Part shown: positions 33,958 through 42,105 of the stretch, piece after piece
How positions within the stretch are numbered: the first letter of the stretch is position 1
Layout: each line of letters opens with the position of its first letter
Source of the DNA: an uncultured Sphingobacteriaceae bacterium
GTDB taxonomy: Bacteria; Bacteroidota; Bacteroidia; Sphingobacteriales; Sphingobacteriaceae
Length of the DNA stretch: 58,306 bases
Assembly (NCBI GenBank): GCA_946887045.1
Contig: CAMPKC010000026.1
Location: 1 to 58,306, forward strand
Direction: 5' to 3'
Made by a program: the position numbers and the translations under genes
The notes under the pieces: generated by a model
Told to the model about the DNA's origin: nothing
Seen by the model: the letters and a program-made list of their open reading frames with translations, nothing else
Databases searched by the model: none

Positions 33958-34845
33958 ATGATTCAATTACTTACACCGCAACATTGGAAAGATTACGAAC
34001 TGATAGACTGCGGTGACTTCGAAAAGCTGGAGAGATTCGGCGATATAACGTTAATCAGACCAGAGCCTCAAGCTGTTTGGGCAAAACAACTTCCCGCTTC
34101 CGAATGGCAGAAACTCCATGACATTAAATTTAAGGGGCGATCGGCAACTTCGGGAGAGTGGGTTAAGAAGAATCCTAAAACACCCGATCGTTGGCACATC
34201 AGCTATCAAAATGAACAGGTGTCGATTAAACTGCGGCTAGGACTGACCTCTTTTAAACATGTCGGTGTTTTTCCGGAACAGGCGGTTAATTGGGATTACA
34301 TTTCTGATACGATCAGTAAATTTAAAACACCGAACCCAAAAGTCCTTAATCTTTTTGCCTATACCGGTGGTGCATCTATTGTCGCAAAAGCAGCCGGAGC
34401 AGATACTACTCACGTAGATTCGATAAAACAGGTAGTTACATGGGCAAACGAAAACCAGGAGCTCTCTAACGTAAAAGACATTCGCTGGGTTGTAGAAGAT
34501 GCCTTGAAATTTGTAAAACGCGAAATCAAGCGTGGAAAAAAATACAACGGCATTATTTTGGACCCGCCATCTTACGGACATGGCCCCAACGGTGAAAAGT
34601 GGAAATTAGAAGATCATATCTTAGAGATGATGCAGGAAGTAAGTCAACTTTTAGACGAAGAGGAACACTTTCTGATCTTAAATAGCTACTCTTTGGGCTT
34701 CTCTTCAGTAATTGTTGAAAATCTGTTGAAAGGAAGTTTAAAATCCAGCAATAACCTTGAGATTGGCGAGTTATATTTGCAGGCGAAAGCCGGTAACAAA
34801 TTACCTTTAGGGGTGTTCGGGAAAGTCAGAAAACTAGCAATTTAA
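33958..34845 (+). CDS. Class I SAM methyltransferase of the RlmI/RlmK type
   Basis: A 295-residue methyltransferase with SAM motif I LNLFAYTGGASIVAKAAGA near residue 125 and the catalytic IILDPPSYGHGPNGEKW near residue 200, as in rRNA methyltransferases of the RlmI/RlmK group. The usual PUA RNA-binding domain of RlmI is not evident at the N-terminus, so this is the shorter Bacteroidota form. The likely substrate is 23S rRNA, but this is inferred from family only. It follows mlaF by 38 bases. Confidence 0.85.
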   Translation: MIQLLTPQHWKDYELIDCGDFEKLERFGDITLIRPEPQAVWAKQLPASEWQKLHDIKFKGRSATSGEWVKKNPKTPDRWHISYQNEQVSIKLRLGLTSFKHVGVFPEQAVNWDYISDTISKFKTPNPKVLNLFAYTGGASIVAKAAGADTTHVDSIKQVVTWANENQELSNVKDIRWVVEDALKFVKREIKRGKKYNGIILDPPSYGHGPNGEKWKLEDHILEMMQEVSQLLDEEEHFLILNSYSLGFSSVIVENLLKGSLKSSNNLEIGELYLQAKAGNKLPLGVFGKVRKLAI

Positions 34846-34895
34846 AATTGCTGAAAAATAAAAACAAATCAATTCTACACTGTAAATCAATTTTA

Positions 34896-35954
34896 ATGAC
34901 AATAAACAACATGTACAAAGCTGTTTTGGGAGTTGCAATACTGGGCACATTGTTCAGCTGTACACAAGATGTAAAGACCGGCAATAATGCTGAGGCAAAA
35001 GGTAAGGACACGACTGTAATTACAAAAGAAAAAGAAGCTGATGTTACTACCTCAAATAACAACGGCACTATTGACACGGCTTTGTATAATCAAAGAGTGC
35101 GTGAGAATGCCAATGGCGATACTACGGGATTATGGCCGGTGAAAAACCAACCGTATCCTCTGCCTGGTGCAATTCTTCCTTTCAAGAGGATTGTTGTGTA
35201 TTACGGAAATATGCATTCGAAAAAAATGGGCGCGCTAGGAGAATATGCCCCTAAAGAAATGTGGAGACGATTAAATGCTGAAGTTAAAAGGTGGGAAAAA
35301 GTAGACCCGAAAACTCCGGTACAAAAAGGCATTCACTACATAGCTACAGTTGCAGCCGGCTTGCCGGGAAAAGACGGAGCCTATGTGAACAGGATGCCTG
35401 AAAAACAAATTGACTCGGCATTAACCATTGCGAAAATGGAGAATGCTATTCTGTTTCTAGATATCCAGGTAGGATTAAGTACTATCCAGAAAGAAATTGG
35501 CAGATTTGATAAATATCTAAAGATGCCTCACGTGCACTTAGGTATCGATCCTGAGTTCGCGATGAGAAAAAAAGGGGTTGTTCCGGGAAAGAAGATAGGG
35601 ACATATGATGCCGAGGAAATAAACTTCGTGTCAGACTATCTGGCTAAGATAGTGCGCGAGAATAATCTTCCGCCTAAAGTATTTGTAATCCACCGATTTA
35701 CACAGGGAATGGTGACCAATTACGAGAACATCAAACTTCGCCCGGAAGTACAAATTGTAATGCACATGGACGGATGGGGCGAGCCTGAACTAAAACACGG
35801 CACATATCGCAACCATATCAGAAAGGAACCGGTTCAGTTTACAGGATACAAAATTTTCTATTACAATGATTTGAAAAAGGCTCCTCACCGATTGATGACA
35901 CCCGAAGAGCTGATGAAATTAAAGCCGCAGCCTATTTATATACAATATCAGTAG
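34896..35954 (+). CDS. Conserved lipoprotein of unknown function
   Basis: About 352 residues from ATG 34896 (or 347 from ATG 34911); a TTG further upstream at 34848 is in frame but lies before the signal peptide. The lipobox is LGTLFSC, followed by an acidic/Thr-rich linker and a globular domain from LPFKRIVVYYGN. Conserved-looking segments are HVHLGIDPEFAM, NNLPPKVFVIHRFTQGMVTN and IVMHMDGWGEPELKH, which I recall from actinobacterial secreted proteins of unknown function. The Asp, His and Glu residues in these segments could form an active site in a barrel-like fold. No function is assigned. A terminator follows. Confidence 0.75.
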   Translation: MTINNMYKAVLGVAILGTLFSCTQDVKTGNNAEAKGKDTTVITKEKEADVTTSNNNGTIDTALYNQRVRENANGDTTGLWPVKNQPYPLPGAILPFKRIVVYYGNMHSKKMGALGEYAPKEMWRRLNAEVKRWEKVDPKTPVQKGIHYIATVAAGLPGKDGAYVNRMPEKQIDSALTIAKMENAILFLDIQVGLSTIQKEIGRFDKYLKMPHVHLGIDPEFAMRKKGVVPGKKIGTYDAEEINFVSDYLAKIVRENNLPPKVFVIHRFTQGMVTNYENIKLRPEVQIVMHMDGWGEPELKHGTYRNHIRKEPVQFTGYKIFYYNDLKKAPHRLMTPEELMKLKPQPIYIQYQ

Positions 35955-35973
35955 GATTAAACTGTTTCAGCAT

Positions 35974-36010
35974 AAAAGCGCCCTTGTAAATTTTGCAGGG
36001 CGCTTTTTTT
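35974..36010 (+). terminator. Rho-independent terminator after the lipoprotein gene
   Basis: AAAAGCGCCCT (35974-35984) pairs with AGGGCGCTTTT (35997-36007) around a twelve-base loop and ends in a T-run. It can serve both the lipoprotein gene and, in reverse, the convergent Gfo/Idh operon. Confidence 0.88.
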
Positions 36011-36054
36011 ATACAACGAATCACTTCAATATAACTTTGGCGGATTAGAAATAA

Positions 36055-37266
36055 TCATCCTTTATCGAATCTATTATATTCCGGAAGCCAGTTTTGGATT
36101 GTATTGGTATACGATGATTTATTTATCAGATCAACAGCTATGGCAGTTTTAGTTCCGGTATAAATATTTGAGTCTGGTATTTTATCGGTTAGTATCGACG
36201 AATAAAACTCTCTAAGGGCATACCAGGTTCCATCCTTAGTAGGCTGGGGTAATATTGGTGCTCCTCCATCTTTATCCCATGTTATTTTGGTAGCGCCGGT
36301 AACGCCATCAACGACATCTAACTTGCTGTTAAGCTCCTCAGTATAAAACATACCCTGATTCATTAACAAGGAAATAGTACCTTTTGAACCCTTTATTTTA
36401 AAAAGATATCCATCTCGTTTATTAGAGCAGGTAGCGCCGAAATTGCCTATCATGCCTTCTTTTTCGTACCTTAACGTAGCTTGAATATTATCAAAAGTTT
36501 CTCTGCCATCTTTATAGAAATCGATTCCACCGGTTGCGTAAATCTGATCTGGCTGGGTATTAAAAGCCCAATTAATAAAGTCAATTTGATGAGAGAGCAA
36601 TTCAGCAGCTAAACCACCAGAATATTCCTTATACATCCTCCAGTTAATCTGTCGCTCCAATGAAGGATTCGGGACAGATCTTCGCCAATTTCCGTTTCTG
36701 TCCCAACGGCAATCTATTTGGGTAACTTTTCCCAAATAACCTGCATCAATCATTTCTTTAACCTTATAATATAATGGTGAAGAGCGGTATTGATGGCCAA
36801 CCTGTAGCACTTTTGCAGGATATCTCTTTTTTATGTTGATAAGTTCAAATGCCTGATCGGCATTGTATGTCATGGTTTTTTCCAGATAAACATGCTTTTC
36901 GGCCTTTAAAGCATTCTGTGCGATCTCAAAATGCATGTTTAGCGGTGTCGCTATAAATACAGCATCGACAGCTTTATTATCCAAAACTTCACGATAATCT
37001 TTATATGACTTTAAATCCTTCGAAGTATAAACATTCAACGCATTTTGCAATCTGAAATCTAATACATCACAAATAGCGTTTATCTCAAATTGCTCCGGCA
37101 ATTGTTTAATCACATTCATAATACCCACGCCTCTATCGCCACAGCCTATTATGCCCACCCTGATCTTTTTGTCAGTAACAAACGAATCAGCAGCTAATAA
37201 CTCATTCGATATAAATATTGATGAAGCTAAAATGCCTGCATTTTTTAGAAAAACCCTTCTTTCCAT
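36055..37266 (-). CDS. Tat-exported Gfo/Idh/MocA oxidoreductase with an ApbE flavinylation-type motif
   Basis: A 403-residue exported dehydrogenase. The N-terminus has a twin-arginine-like signal (ERRVFLKNAG) and ELLAA before the mature start. The dinucleotide-binding loop is IRVGIIGCGDRGVGIM (35-50). The family's EKP motif appears as EKT (129-131). Unusually, residues 320-326 read DGVTGAT, an exact match to the motif on which ApbE attaches FMN to a threonine (here Thr326, bases 36289-36291). The gene starts four bases downstream of apbE on the same strand. It probably oxidises the sugar C3 hydroxyl of glucosides with partner DUF1080, perhaps using a covalent FMN. The motif is seen; flavinylation is inferred. 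Confidence 0.85.
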   Translation of the reverse strand: MERRVFLKNAGILASSIFISNELLAADSFVTDKKIRVGIIGCGDRGVGIMNVIKQLPEQFEINAICDVLDFRLQNALNVYTSKDLKSYKDYREVLDNKAVDAVFIATPLNMHFEIAQNALKAEKHVYLEKTMTYNADQAFELINIKKRYPAKVLQVGHQYRSSPLYYKVKEMIDAGYLGKVTQIDCRWDRNGNWRRSVPNPSLERQINWRMYKEYSGGLAAELLSHQIDFINWAFNTQPDQIYATGGIDFYKDGRETFDNIQATLRYEKEGMIGNFGATCSNKRDGYLFKIKGSKGTISLLMNQGMFYTEELNSKLDVVDGVTGATKITWDKDGGAPILPQPTKDGTWYALREFYSSILTDKIPDSNIYTGTKTAIAVDLINKSSYTNTIQNWLPEYNRFDKG

Positions 37267-37270
37267 TTTA

Positions 37271-38329
37271 CTAGTTATTGAAAAATTTATAAAACCCGGC
37301 GGATGCAGTATCTGCTATGCTCCTATCCTCTTTAAGATAGATGAAATAAGCAGCCATATCTGTTCTGTTTTCTAAAAAACTTAAAGCTTTGTTCACCCCG
37401 AAATTCATAAATACATTATCAAATCCATCTGCTGTAATGGCGTCTCTGGCCCAAACCGTAACACTTATCATTTCATTATCTATGGGAAAACCGGTTTGGG
37501 AATTAATTAAATGACTGATTTTTTTGTTGCCCTGAGTTTTATATTGTCTATAATTCCCTGAGGTAGTAATTGCGCCATCGTTAACAGTAATAATTTTTTT
37601 CATAGAACTATTTTCGTTCTCCTCAGGAGATTCAATTCCTATTTTAAACCGGCTTCCATCGGTCTTTAAACCTTTCACCCTGATCTCTCCTCCCAGCTCA
37701 ACTAAATAATTGTTAATTCCATGCATTTCTAAGAACTCCGATAACACATCCACTGTATATCCCTGAGCAATACCATTTAGATCAACCTCTACGCAAGGTT
37801 TAAATTTAATCAAACTATCGCTTTTCAACTTTAATTTCCCAGAACCCACGCAACCTAAGGCATTTATAATCTCCGCAGCTGAAGGTGTTTTATTTGAAGC
37901 TTCAGGGCCAAAACCCCATGCTTCTACCAATGGCTTTACAGTCACGTCAAACACGCCATTCGTCTCCTTATTAATAGAGAAAGACTTTTCCATCACTTTT
38001 TTAAAGTGCGAATCGAGTTTTACACCTTTTACCGACTTATTAAATTGAGTTATTAACGAATTGGGTTTATAAAGCGACATAGAATTATCTATTTCAAACA
38101 GAATACTGTCTATACTGCTTTTTACAATAATACCGTCTGATGCATAATAATTCAATTGCCAGGTTGTACCCTGGGCAAAACCCGACAATTGATATCGTTT
38201 AAGGGCCTTAGGGTAATAAAATGAAGTTAGCGAAATGAATACAGCAGTAATAAACAATAACGGACAGCTAGTTCTCCACCCCAACCCTTTTATCAAAAAA
38301 TTTCCTCTAATATTTGAATACTTTACCAC
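37271..38329 (-). CDS. apbE: FAD:protein FMN transferase (ApbE)
   Basis: A 352-residue enzyme with one N-terminal membrane segment (about 21-38), so it is anchored facing the periplasm. ApbE patterns are present: GTTWQLNYY (54-62), VDLNGIAQGYTVD (182-194), LVELGGEIRVKG, HLINSQTG (273-280), and the acidic metal region DAITADGFD (296-304) where ADALATA is more usual. It moves FMN from FAD onto Thr or Ser of target proteins. It overlaps the upstream Gfo/Idh gene by 23 bases and precedes another by four. No NqrC, RnfG or FMN-binding domain protein is in the window, so the neighbour with DGVTGAT is the best target candidate. Confidence 0.93.
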   Translation of the reverse strand: MVKYSNIRGNFLIKGLGWRTSCPLLFITAVFISLTSFYYPKALKRYQLSGFAQGTTWQLNYYASDGIIVKSSIDSILFEIDNSMSLYKPNSLITQFNKSVKGVKLDSHFKKVMEKSFSINKETNGVFDVTVKPLVEAWGFGPEASNKTPSAAEIINALGCVGSGKLKLKSDSLIKFKPCVEVDLNGIAQGYTVDVLSEFLEMHGINNYLVELGGEIRVKGLKTDGSRFKIGIESPEENENSSMKKIITVNDGAITTSGNYRQYKTQGNKKISHLINSQTGFPIDNEMISVTVWARDAITADGFDNVFMNFGVNKALSFLENRTDMAAYFIYLKEDRSIADTASAGFYKFFNN

Positions 38330-39665
38330 CTACCATAACCTCCTGACTCTTTGAATCAAAGAAAGCTTTCTCGCCAGTACGGCCTGCTGCATTTGTCATG
38401 ATATTCGCAATTGAATGATAATATCCTGCTTCCACTGGCGCATTTGGTTGCTTTCTGCTCCGAACGCATTCCATCCAGTTTCTCATGTGATTAGAAGTTA
38501 AGGGATCTGCGCCCGTATTTGCAGAAGCTACAACCTTAGCCGCATTAGCTGTAAGATTTACCTGAGTCAGCAAATTAGGCTTCATATTCATAGCAGTCGC
38601 ATGCTTTTCGCTTAATCCACCTTTTGATGAAACCTTATTGGTAATTAAATTAAGCTCTCCCCCATTTGAATAATAAATTTCAGCGGGATTTTCATCACCG
38701 TTGTGCATTCTCGATCCAAAAGTCACCTGGAACCCATTTGATGGATCATCTTCTTTTCCATAATCAAAAACAGCTGTCGTAGTATCCCAATTCCTTCTGC
38801 CGTCTTTCCATTGATAAATACCTCCGTTTGAAACTACACTCCTCGGATGTTTTAAACCTGTAAACCAGTGCACTGTATCAATTTGATGCGACATCCATTG
38901 TCCAGGCATTCCTGACGAATAGGGCCAGAACAATCTGTACTCTAAATATTTTCTGGGATCCCAGGCTTCATACGGGCGGTTCAGCAAAAACCTTTTCCAG
39001 TCTGTATCCTGTTCTCTACATTTTTCAACTAAATCAGGTCTTCTCCATCTGCCAGGTTGATTCACGTTCCAGGTAAGTTCAACCATAGTGATATCACCAA
39101 ATTTTCCGTCTTTTATGAAGGTTTCTGCAGCTTTATAATTCTCGCCGCTTCTGCGTTGCGAGCCGATCTGTACAATTCGATTGGACGCCTTTACTGCTTT
39201 TAAAGCAGCTCTGTTATCTTCCATTGTTTCCGCGAAAGGTTTTTCGACATAGGCATCACAATTCGCATTAACGGCTTCGATGGTATGTAATGCATGTTGA
39301 AAATCTGCTGTACTTATAATCACAGCGTCCAGATCTTTCATCTGGTACAGTTCATCATTGTTTCGAAATGCCTTTATTTTATTCCCGGTTTTATCTTTTA
39401 AAAATGCTTCGCCTTCATCTCTCCTCAAGTTCCAAAGGTCAGAAACTGCAACGATATCAAAATTCAGTTCCTTGTTATGATTTAAAAACGATGGGAATAA
39501 CGAAGTACGAAAGCGGTCTGAAAAACCCACTACACCAACCCTAACCCGGTCATTAGCTCCTATTATCCGACCATAACTTTTTGCACTAAAACCCATCGTG
39601 CCAAAATAAACCCCTGCCGATGCAATAGCAGATTGCTTTATAAATTTTCTTCTTGAATTTTCCAT
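38307..39665 (-). CDS. Tat-exported Gfo/Idh/MocA oxidoreductase
   Basis: A 452-residue protein with a clear twin-arginine signal (SRRKFIKQSAIASAG, residues 4-18). The NAD(P)-binding region is VRVGVVGFSDRFR, and the catalytic EKPFAE occurs in AYVEKPFAETMEDN. It belongs to the exported Gfo/Idh proteins that occur with DUF1080 hydrolases, so it is likely a glycoside 3-dehydrogenase or partner reductase. It begins 17 bases after the DUF1080 gene and overlaps apbE. The cofactor should be loaded in the cytoplasm before Tat export. Confidence 0.9.
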   Translation of the reverse strand: MENSRRKFIKQSAIASAGVYFGTMGFSAKSYGRIIGANDRVRVGVVGFSDRFRTSLFPSFLNHNKELNFDIVAVSDLWNLRRDEGEAFLKDKTGNKIKAFRNNDELYQMKDLDAVIISTADFQHALHTIEAVNANCDAYVEKPFAETMEDNRAALKAVKASNRIVQIGSQRRSGENYKAAETFIKDGKFGDITMVELTWNVNQPGRWRRPDLVEKCREQDTDWKRFLLNRPYEAWDPRKYLEYRLFWPYSSGMPGQWMSHQIDTVHWFTGLKHPRSVVSNGGIYQWKDGRRNWDTTTAVFDYGKEDDPSNGFQVTFGSRMHNGDENPAEIYYSNGGELNLITNKVSSKGGLSEKHATAMNMKPNLLTQVNLTANAAKVVASANTGADPLTSNHMRNWMECVRSRKQPNAPVEAGYYHSIANIMTNAAGRTGEKAFFDSKSQEVMVGGKVFKY

Positions 39666-39681
39666 TTGATATTGAATAAGC

Positions 39682-41043
39682 TTAGTTAATTTCTCTCAAT
39701 TTAATGCTCCTGAAGGATACGGCATCGCCATGATCCTGCAACAGAATCCGGCCTTTCTCTGCCATTCCGAAATTCACCCAATCCTTGTATTTACTTATTG
39801 CTACCAAATCAGAAAACTCTTTAGAACCTCTTTGATACTCTAAAACTTTATAGCCATTTAAATAATATTCAACATTATTATTGGGAAGCACTTTAATAAC
39901 CCCTTGATTCCAATCACCTACCTTCTTTATTGAAGCTTTGATTTTATCTGATGCTTTTAAATCATACAACGATGCAAGTGTACGGTTACCACTTCTTCCT
40001 AATTTAGCGTCCGGATGTTTTTCATCATCTAAAATCTGGTACTCCAGCCCAATAGCAGAGCCCTTGTTTCCTTCCGATTCTGTGACAAAGTATTTAACGC
40101 CACTGTTAGCTCCCTCAGATAATTTAAAATCAAACTTCAGTTCAAAGGCTTTAAATTCCTTTACAGTGACAATATCACCGCCATTCGTTGACTCTCCACC
40201 ATCAGATTTAAGCACGCTTAAAACGCCGTCTTTGATTTCCCATCCCGCTTTTGGAAACTCCTGTTTGTAAGCCCCCCTCCAACCATCGCTTGTCCTACCA
40301 TCCCACAACAACTGAAATCCATTAGCCTTCTCTTGTGCCGACAAATCATTTTTCAAAAGATTCACTACGAAAATATTATCGTATGGAGAGGGTTTTAAAT
40401 CTTTCGTTTTGATACGGATATTACGCCAGCGAACTTGTGTTCCGGGTATTTTGTTTTTATCAATGGAGTGAACCTGCAGAGCGATAAAACCTTCTTTCGT
40501 TTCGTCATCGATTAAGTGCGCGGTTGGAATTCCATTCACCCAGGTTCTGATGGTATTACCAATACATTCTACTCTATATTTATTCCAGCTATTGTTCTTA
40601 AACGCCTTCTTGCCTTCAGGATTAAGCTCTAGAGGATAAAGCCACCCTCTTCGCGCTTCGTCGTATATGCCACCACTCCATGCTCTCTTTGCAGGATCTA
40701 TTTCTACCTGATAACCATGCACACGACCATTTTGATAATTTGGAGAACTCAAACTTCTAAACTGAATTCCCGAATTCATAGAAGTATCAACAAATAACTC
40801 TAACTCCAGTACAAAATCTCCATAGTTCTTTTCTGTGGCCAGAAAAGAATTTGGCTCATTACTAACAGTGGTGCCGACAATCTCCTTGTTTTTAACTTCA
40901 TATTTGGCTTTTCCGTTGAGTTGTTTCCAACCACTTAAATTTTTACCGTTAAATAGAGATTCCCATCCATCCCTGGAAGACTGGGCTTGTAGCGGAAGAA
41001 CAATAATTACAACTAAAAATGTTAAAATTGAGCTTAATTTCAT
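39682..41043 (-). CDS. Two-domain DUF1080 protein (3-keto-disaccharide hydrolase family)
   Basis: A 453-residue periplasmic protein with a Sec signal (about 1-20, ending PLQAQ). Two DUF1080 concanavalin-like domains follow: one from GWESLFNGKNLSGWKQL (about 27-212) and one from GFQLLWDGRTSDGWRG (about 242-450). Members cleave glycosides after the sugar has been oxidised at C3, which removes the need for a classical glycoside hydrolase. It is the first gene of the four-gene operon with two Gfo/Idh proteins and ApbE. A divergent msrA lies 186 bases away. Confidence 0.88.
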   Translation of the reverse strand: MKLSSILTFLVVIIVLPLQAQSSRDGWESLFNGKNLSGWKQLNGKAKYEVKNKEIVGTTVSNEPNSFLATEKNYGDFVLELELFVDTSMNSGIQFRSLSSPNYQNGRVHGYQVEIDPAKRAWSGGIYDEARRGWLYPLELNPEGKKAFKNNSWNKYRVECIGNTIRTWVNGIPTAHLIDDETKEGFIALQVHSIDKNKIPGTQVRWRNIRIKTKDLKPSPYDNIFVVNLLKNDLSAQEKANGFQLLWDGRTSDGWRGAYKQEFPKAGWEIKDGVLSVLKSDGGESTNGGDIVTVKEFKAFELKFDFKLSEGANSGVKYFVTESEGNKGSAIGLEYQILDDEKHPDAKLGRSGNRTLASLYDLKASDKIKASIKKVGDWNQGVIKVLPNNNVEYYLNGYKVLEYQRGSKEFSDLVAISKYKDWVNFGMAEKGRILLQDHGDAVSFRSIKLREIN

Positions 41044-41229
41044 TTAGGAAAGAGGTTTATAAAAAAATGGCACAATGGTTTTCTCAAACTTATCTAAAAA
41101 AAATTAAATAACGATAAATTCAGATCTGAACAGAGGCTGAAGTATTGTAACATTAATATGATTTCTATGTTAGTATCTTTATTCATTCAGTTAAAAAAAA
41201 CTAGGAAACAATCACATTAATCTCCGGAT

Positions 41230-41805
41230 ATGAACGATAATAGAAACACCAGTAACCCTTTACATATTGAAACAGCAACATTTGGCGCAGGATGCTTCTG
41301 GTGCACAGAGGCAATCTTTCAATCTTTAAAAGGCGTATCCAGCGTAATTTCAGGCTACATGGGCGGACATACAAACAATCCAACTTACGAGCAGGTGTGT
41401 AGTGGAAATACCGGGCATGCCGAAGTTATACAGGTTGATTTTGATCCTAAAGTAATTACCTATGAAGAGCTTTTACTAATCTTTTTTAAGACTCATAATC
41501 CCACCACTTTAAATCGGCAGGGAAATGATATTGGCACTCAGTATCGTTCCGTTGTATTTTTCCACTCCCAGGAGCAAAAGGAAAAAGCAAATAAAATGAT
41601 TGATGAATTAACCAGAGAATTGGTTTATGATAGCCCCATTGTAACTGAAGTTTCCCCGGTTTCGGATTTTTATAAAGCTGAAGGTTATCATCAAAATTAT
41701 TTTAACCAAAACTCCGGACAACCCTATTGTACATTTGTTATCCAGCCTAAGCTGATCAAGTTTGGAGAAAAGTTTAAAGAAAAAATAAAGACTGAGTTAC
41801 TGTAG
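41230..41805 (+). CDS. msrA: Peptide-methionine (S)-S-oxide reductase MsrA
   Basis: A 191-residue repair enzyme that reduces methionine-S-sulfoxide. The active-site motif GCFWC is at residues 21-25 (catalytic Cys22), followed by GVSSVISGYMGGHTNNPTY and the substrate-binding HNPTTLNRQGNDIGTQYRS. No MsrB domain is fused. It has no signal peptide, so it is cytoplasmic. It is divergent from the exported sugar-oxidation operon. Confidence 0.95.
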   Translation: MNDNRNTSNPLHIETATFGAGCFWCTEAIFQSLKGVSSVISGYMGGHTNNPTYEQVCSGNTGHAEVIQVDFDPKVITYEELLLIFFKTHNPTTLNRQGNDIGTQYRSVVFFHSQEQKEKANKMIDELTRELVYDSPIVTEVSPVSDFYKAEGYHQNYFNQNSGQPYCTFVIQPKLIKFGEKFKEKIKTELL

Positions 41806-42105
41806 TCGTTTTTTGTAAAACGCTTGCGGGAGCGTTCAATGTTTCTACGGCAATTGTCACCTGGCAATATCGTCCTTTGCCGACCCGATCGGCCATTGTA
41901 ATGCATCATACCGGCAGCAAGACCACTTTGCTCGCATTAGGATTCCTGCCTTCGCAGGAAAGACGGGGGCAATTATACCTCGTCTTTTTATTATCAACCT
42001 CAATCGTCGTCACACCCTAACAAGAGCGCCTTACTCGCATTAGCATTCCTGCCTGCGCAGGAAGGACGGTCGGGAATAGTTTTCAATAGTTGGCAAGTAG
42101 CTAAT
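41806..42105. repeat. 300-bp GC-richer gap with two copies of a hairpin repeat
   Basis: Two copies of a roughly 50-base element occur at 41917-41967 and 42020-42070: CAAGA, then C(A/G)C(T/C)TT, then CTCGCATTAG, then a hairpin. The hairpins are TTCCTGC-CTTC-GCAGGAA (41943-41960) and TTCCTGC-CTGC-GCAGGAA (42046-42063), followed by GACGG. The stretch 41820-41910 is also GC-rich and contains CGATCGG words. No gene is visible here. It looks like a dispersed intergenic repeat of the REP or small-MITE type, but that needs genome-wide comparison. Confidence 0.65.

Noticed and set aside
34848..34895. Upstream TTG as start of the unknown lipoprotein
   Set aside because: It would place about 16 residues before the signal peptide, while ATG 34896 and 34911 give a normal lipoprotein signal.
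41724..41909. A 61-codon minus-strand frame across the end of msrA
   Set aside because: It is the reverse of msrA and of the repeat-rich gap, with no protein-like pattern.
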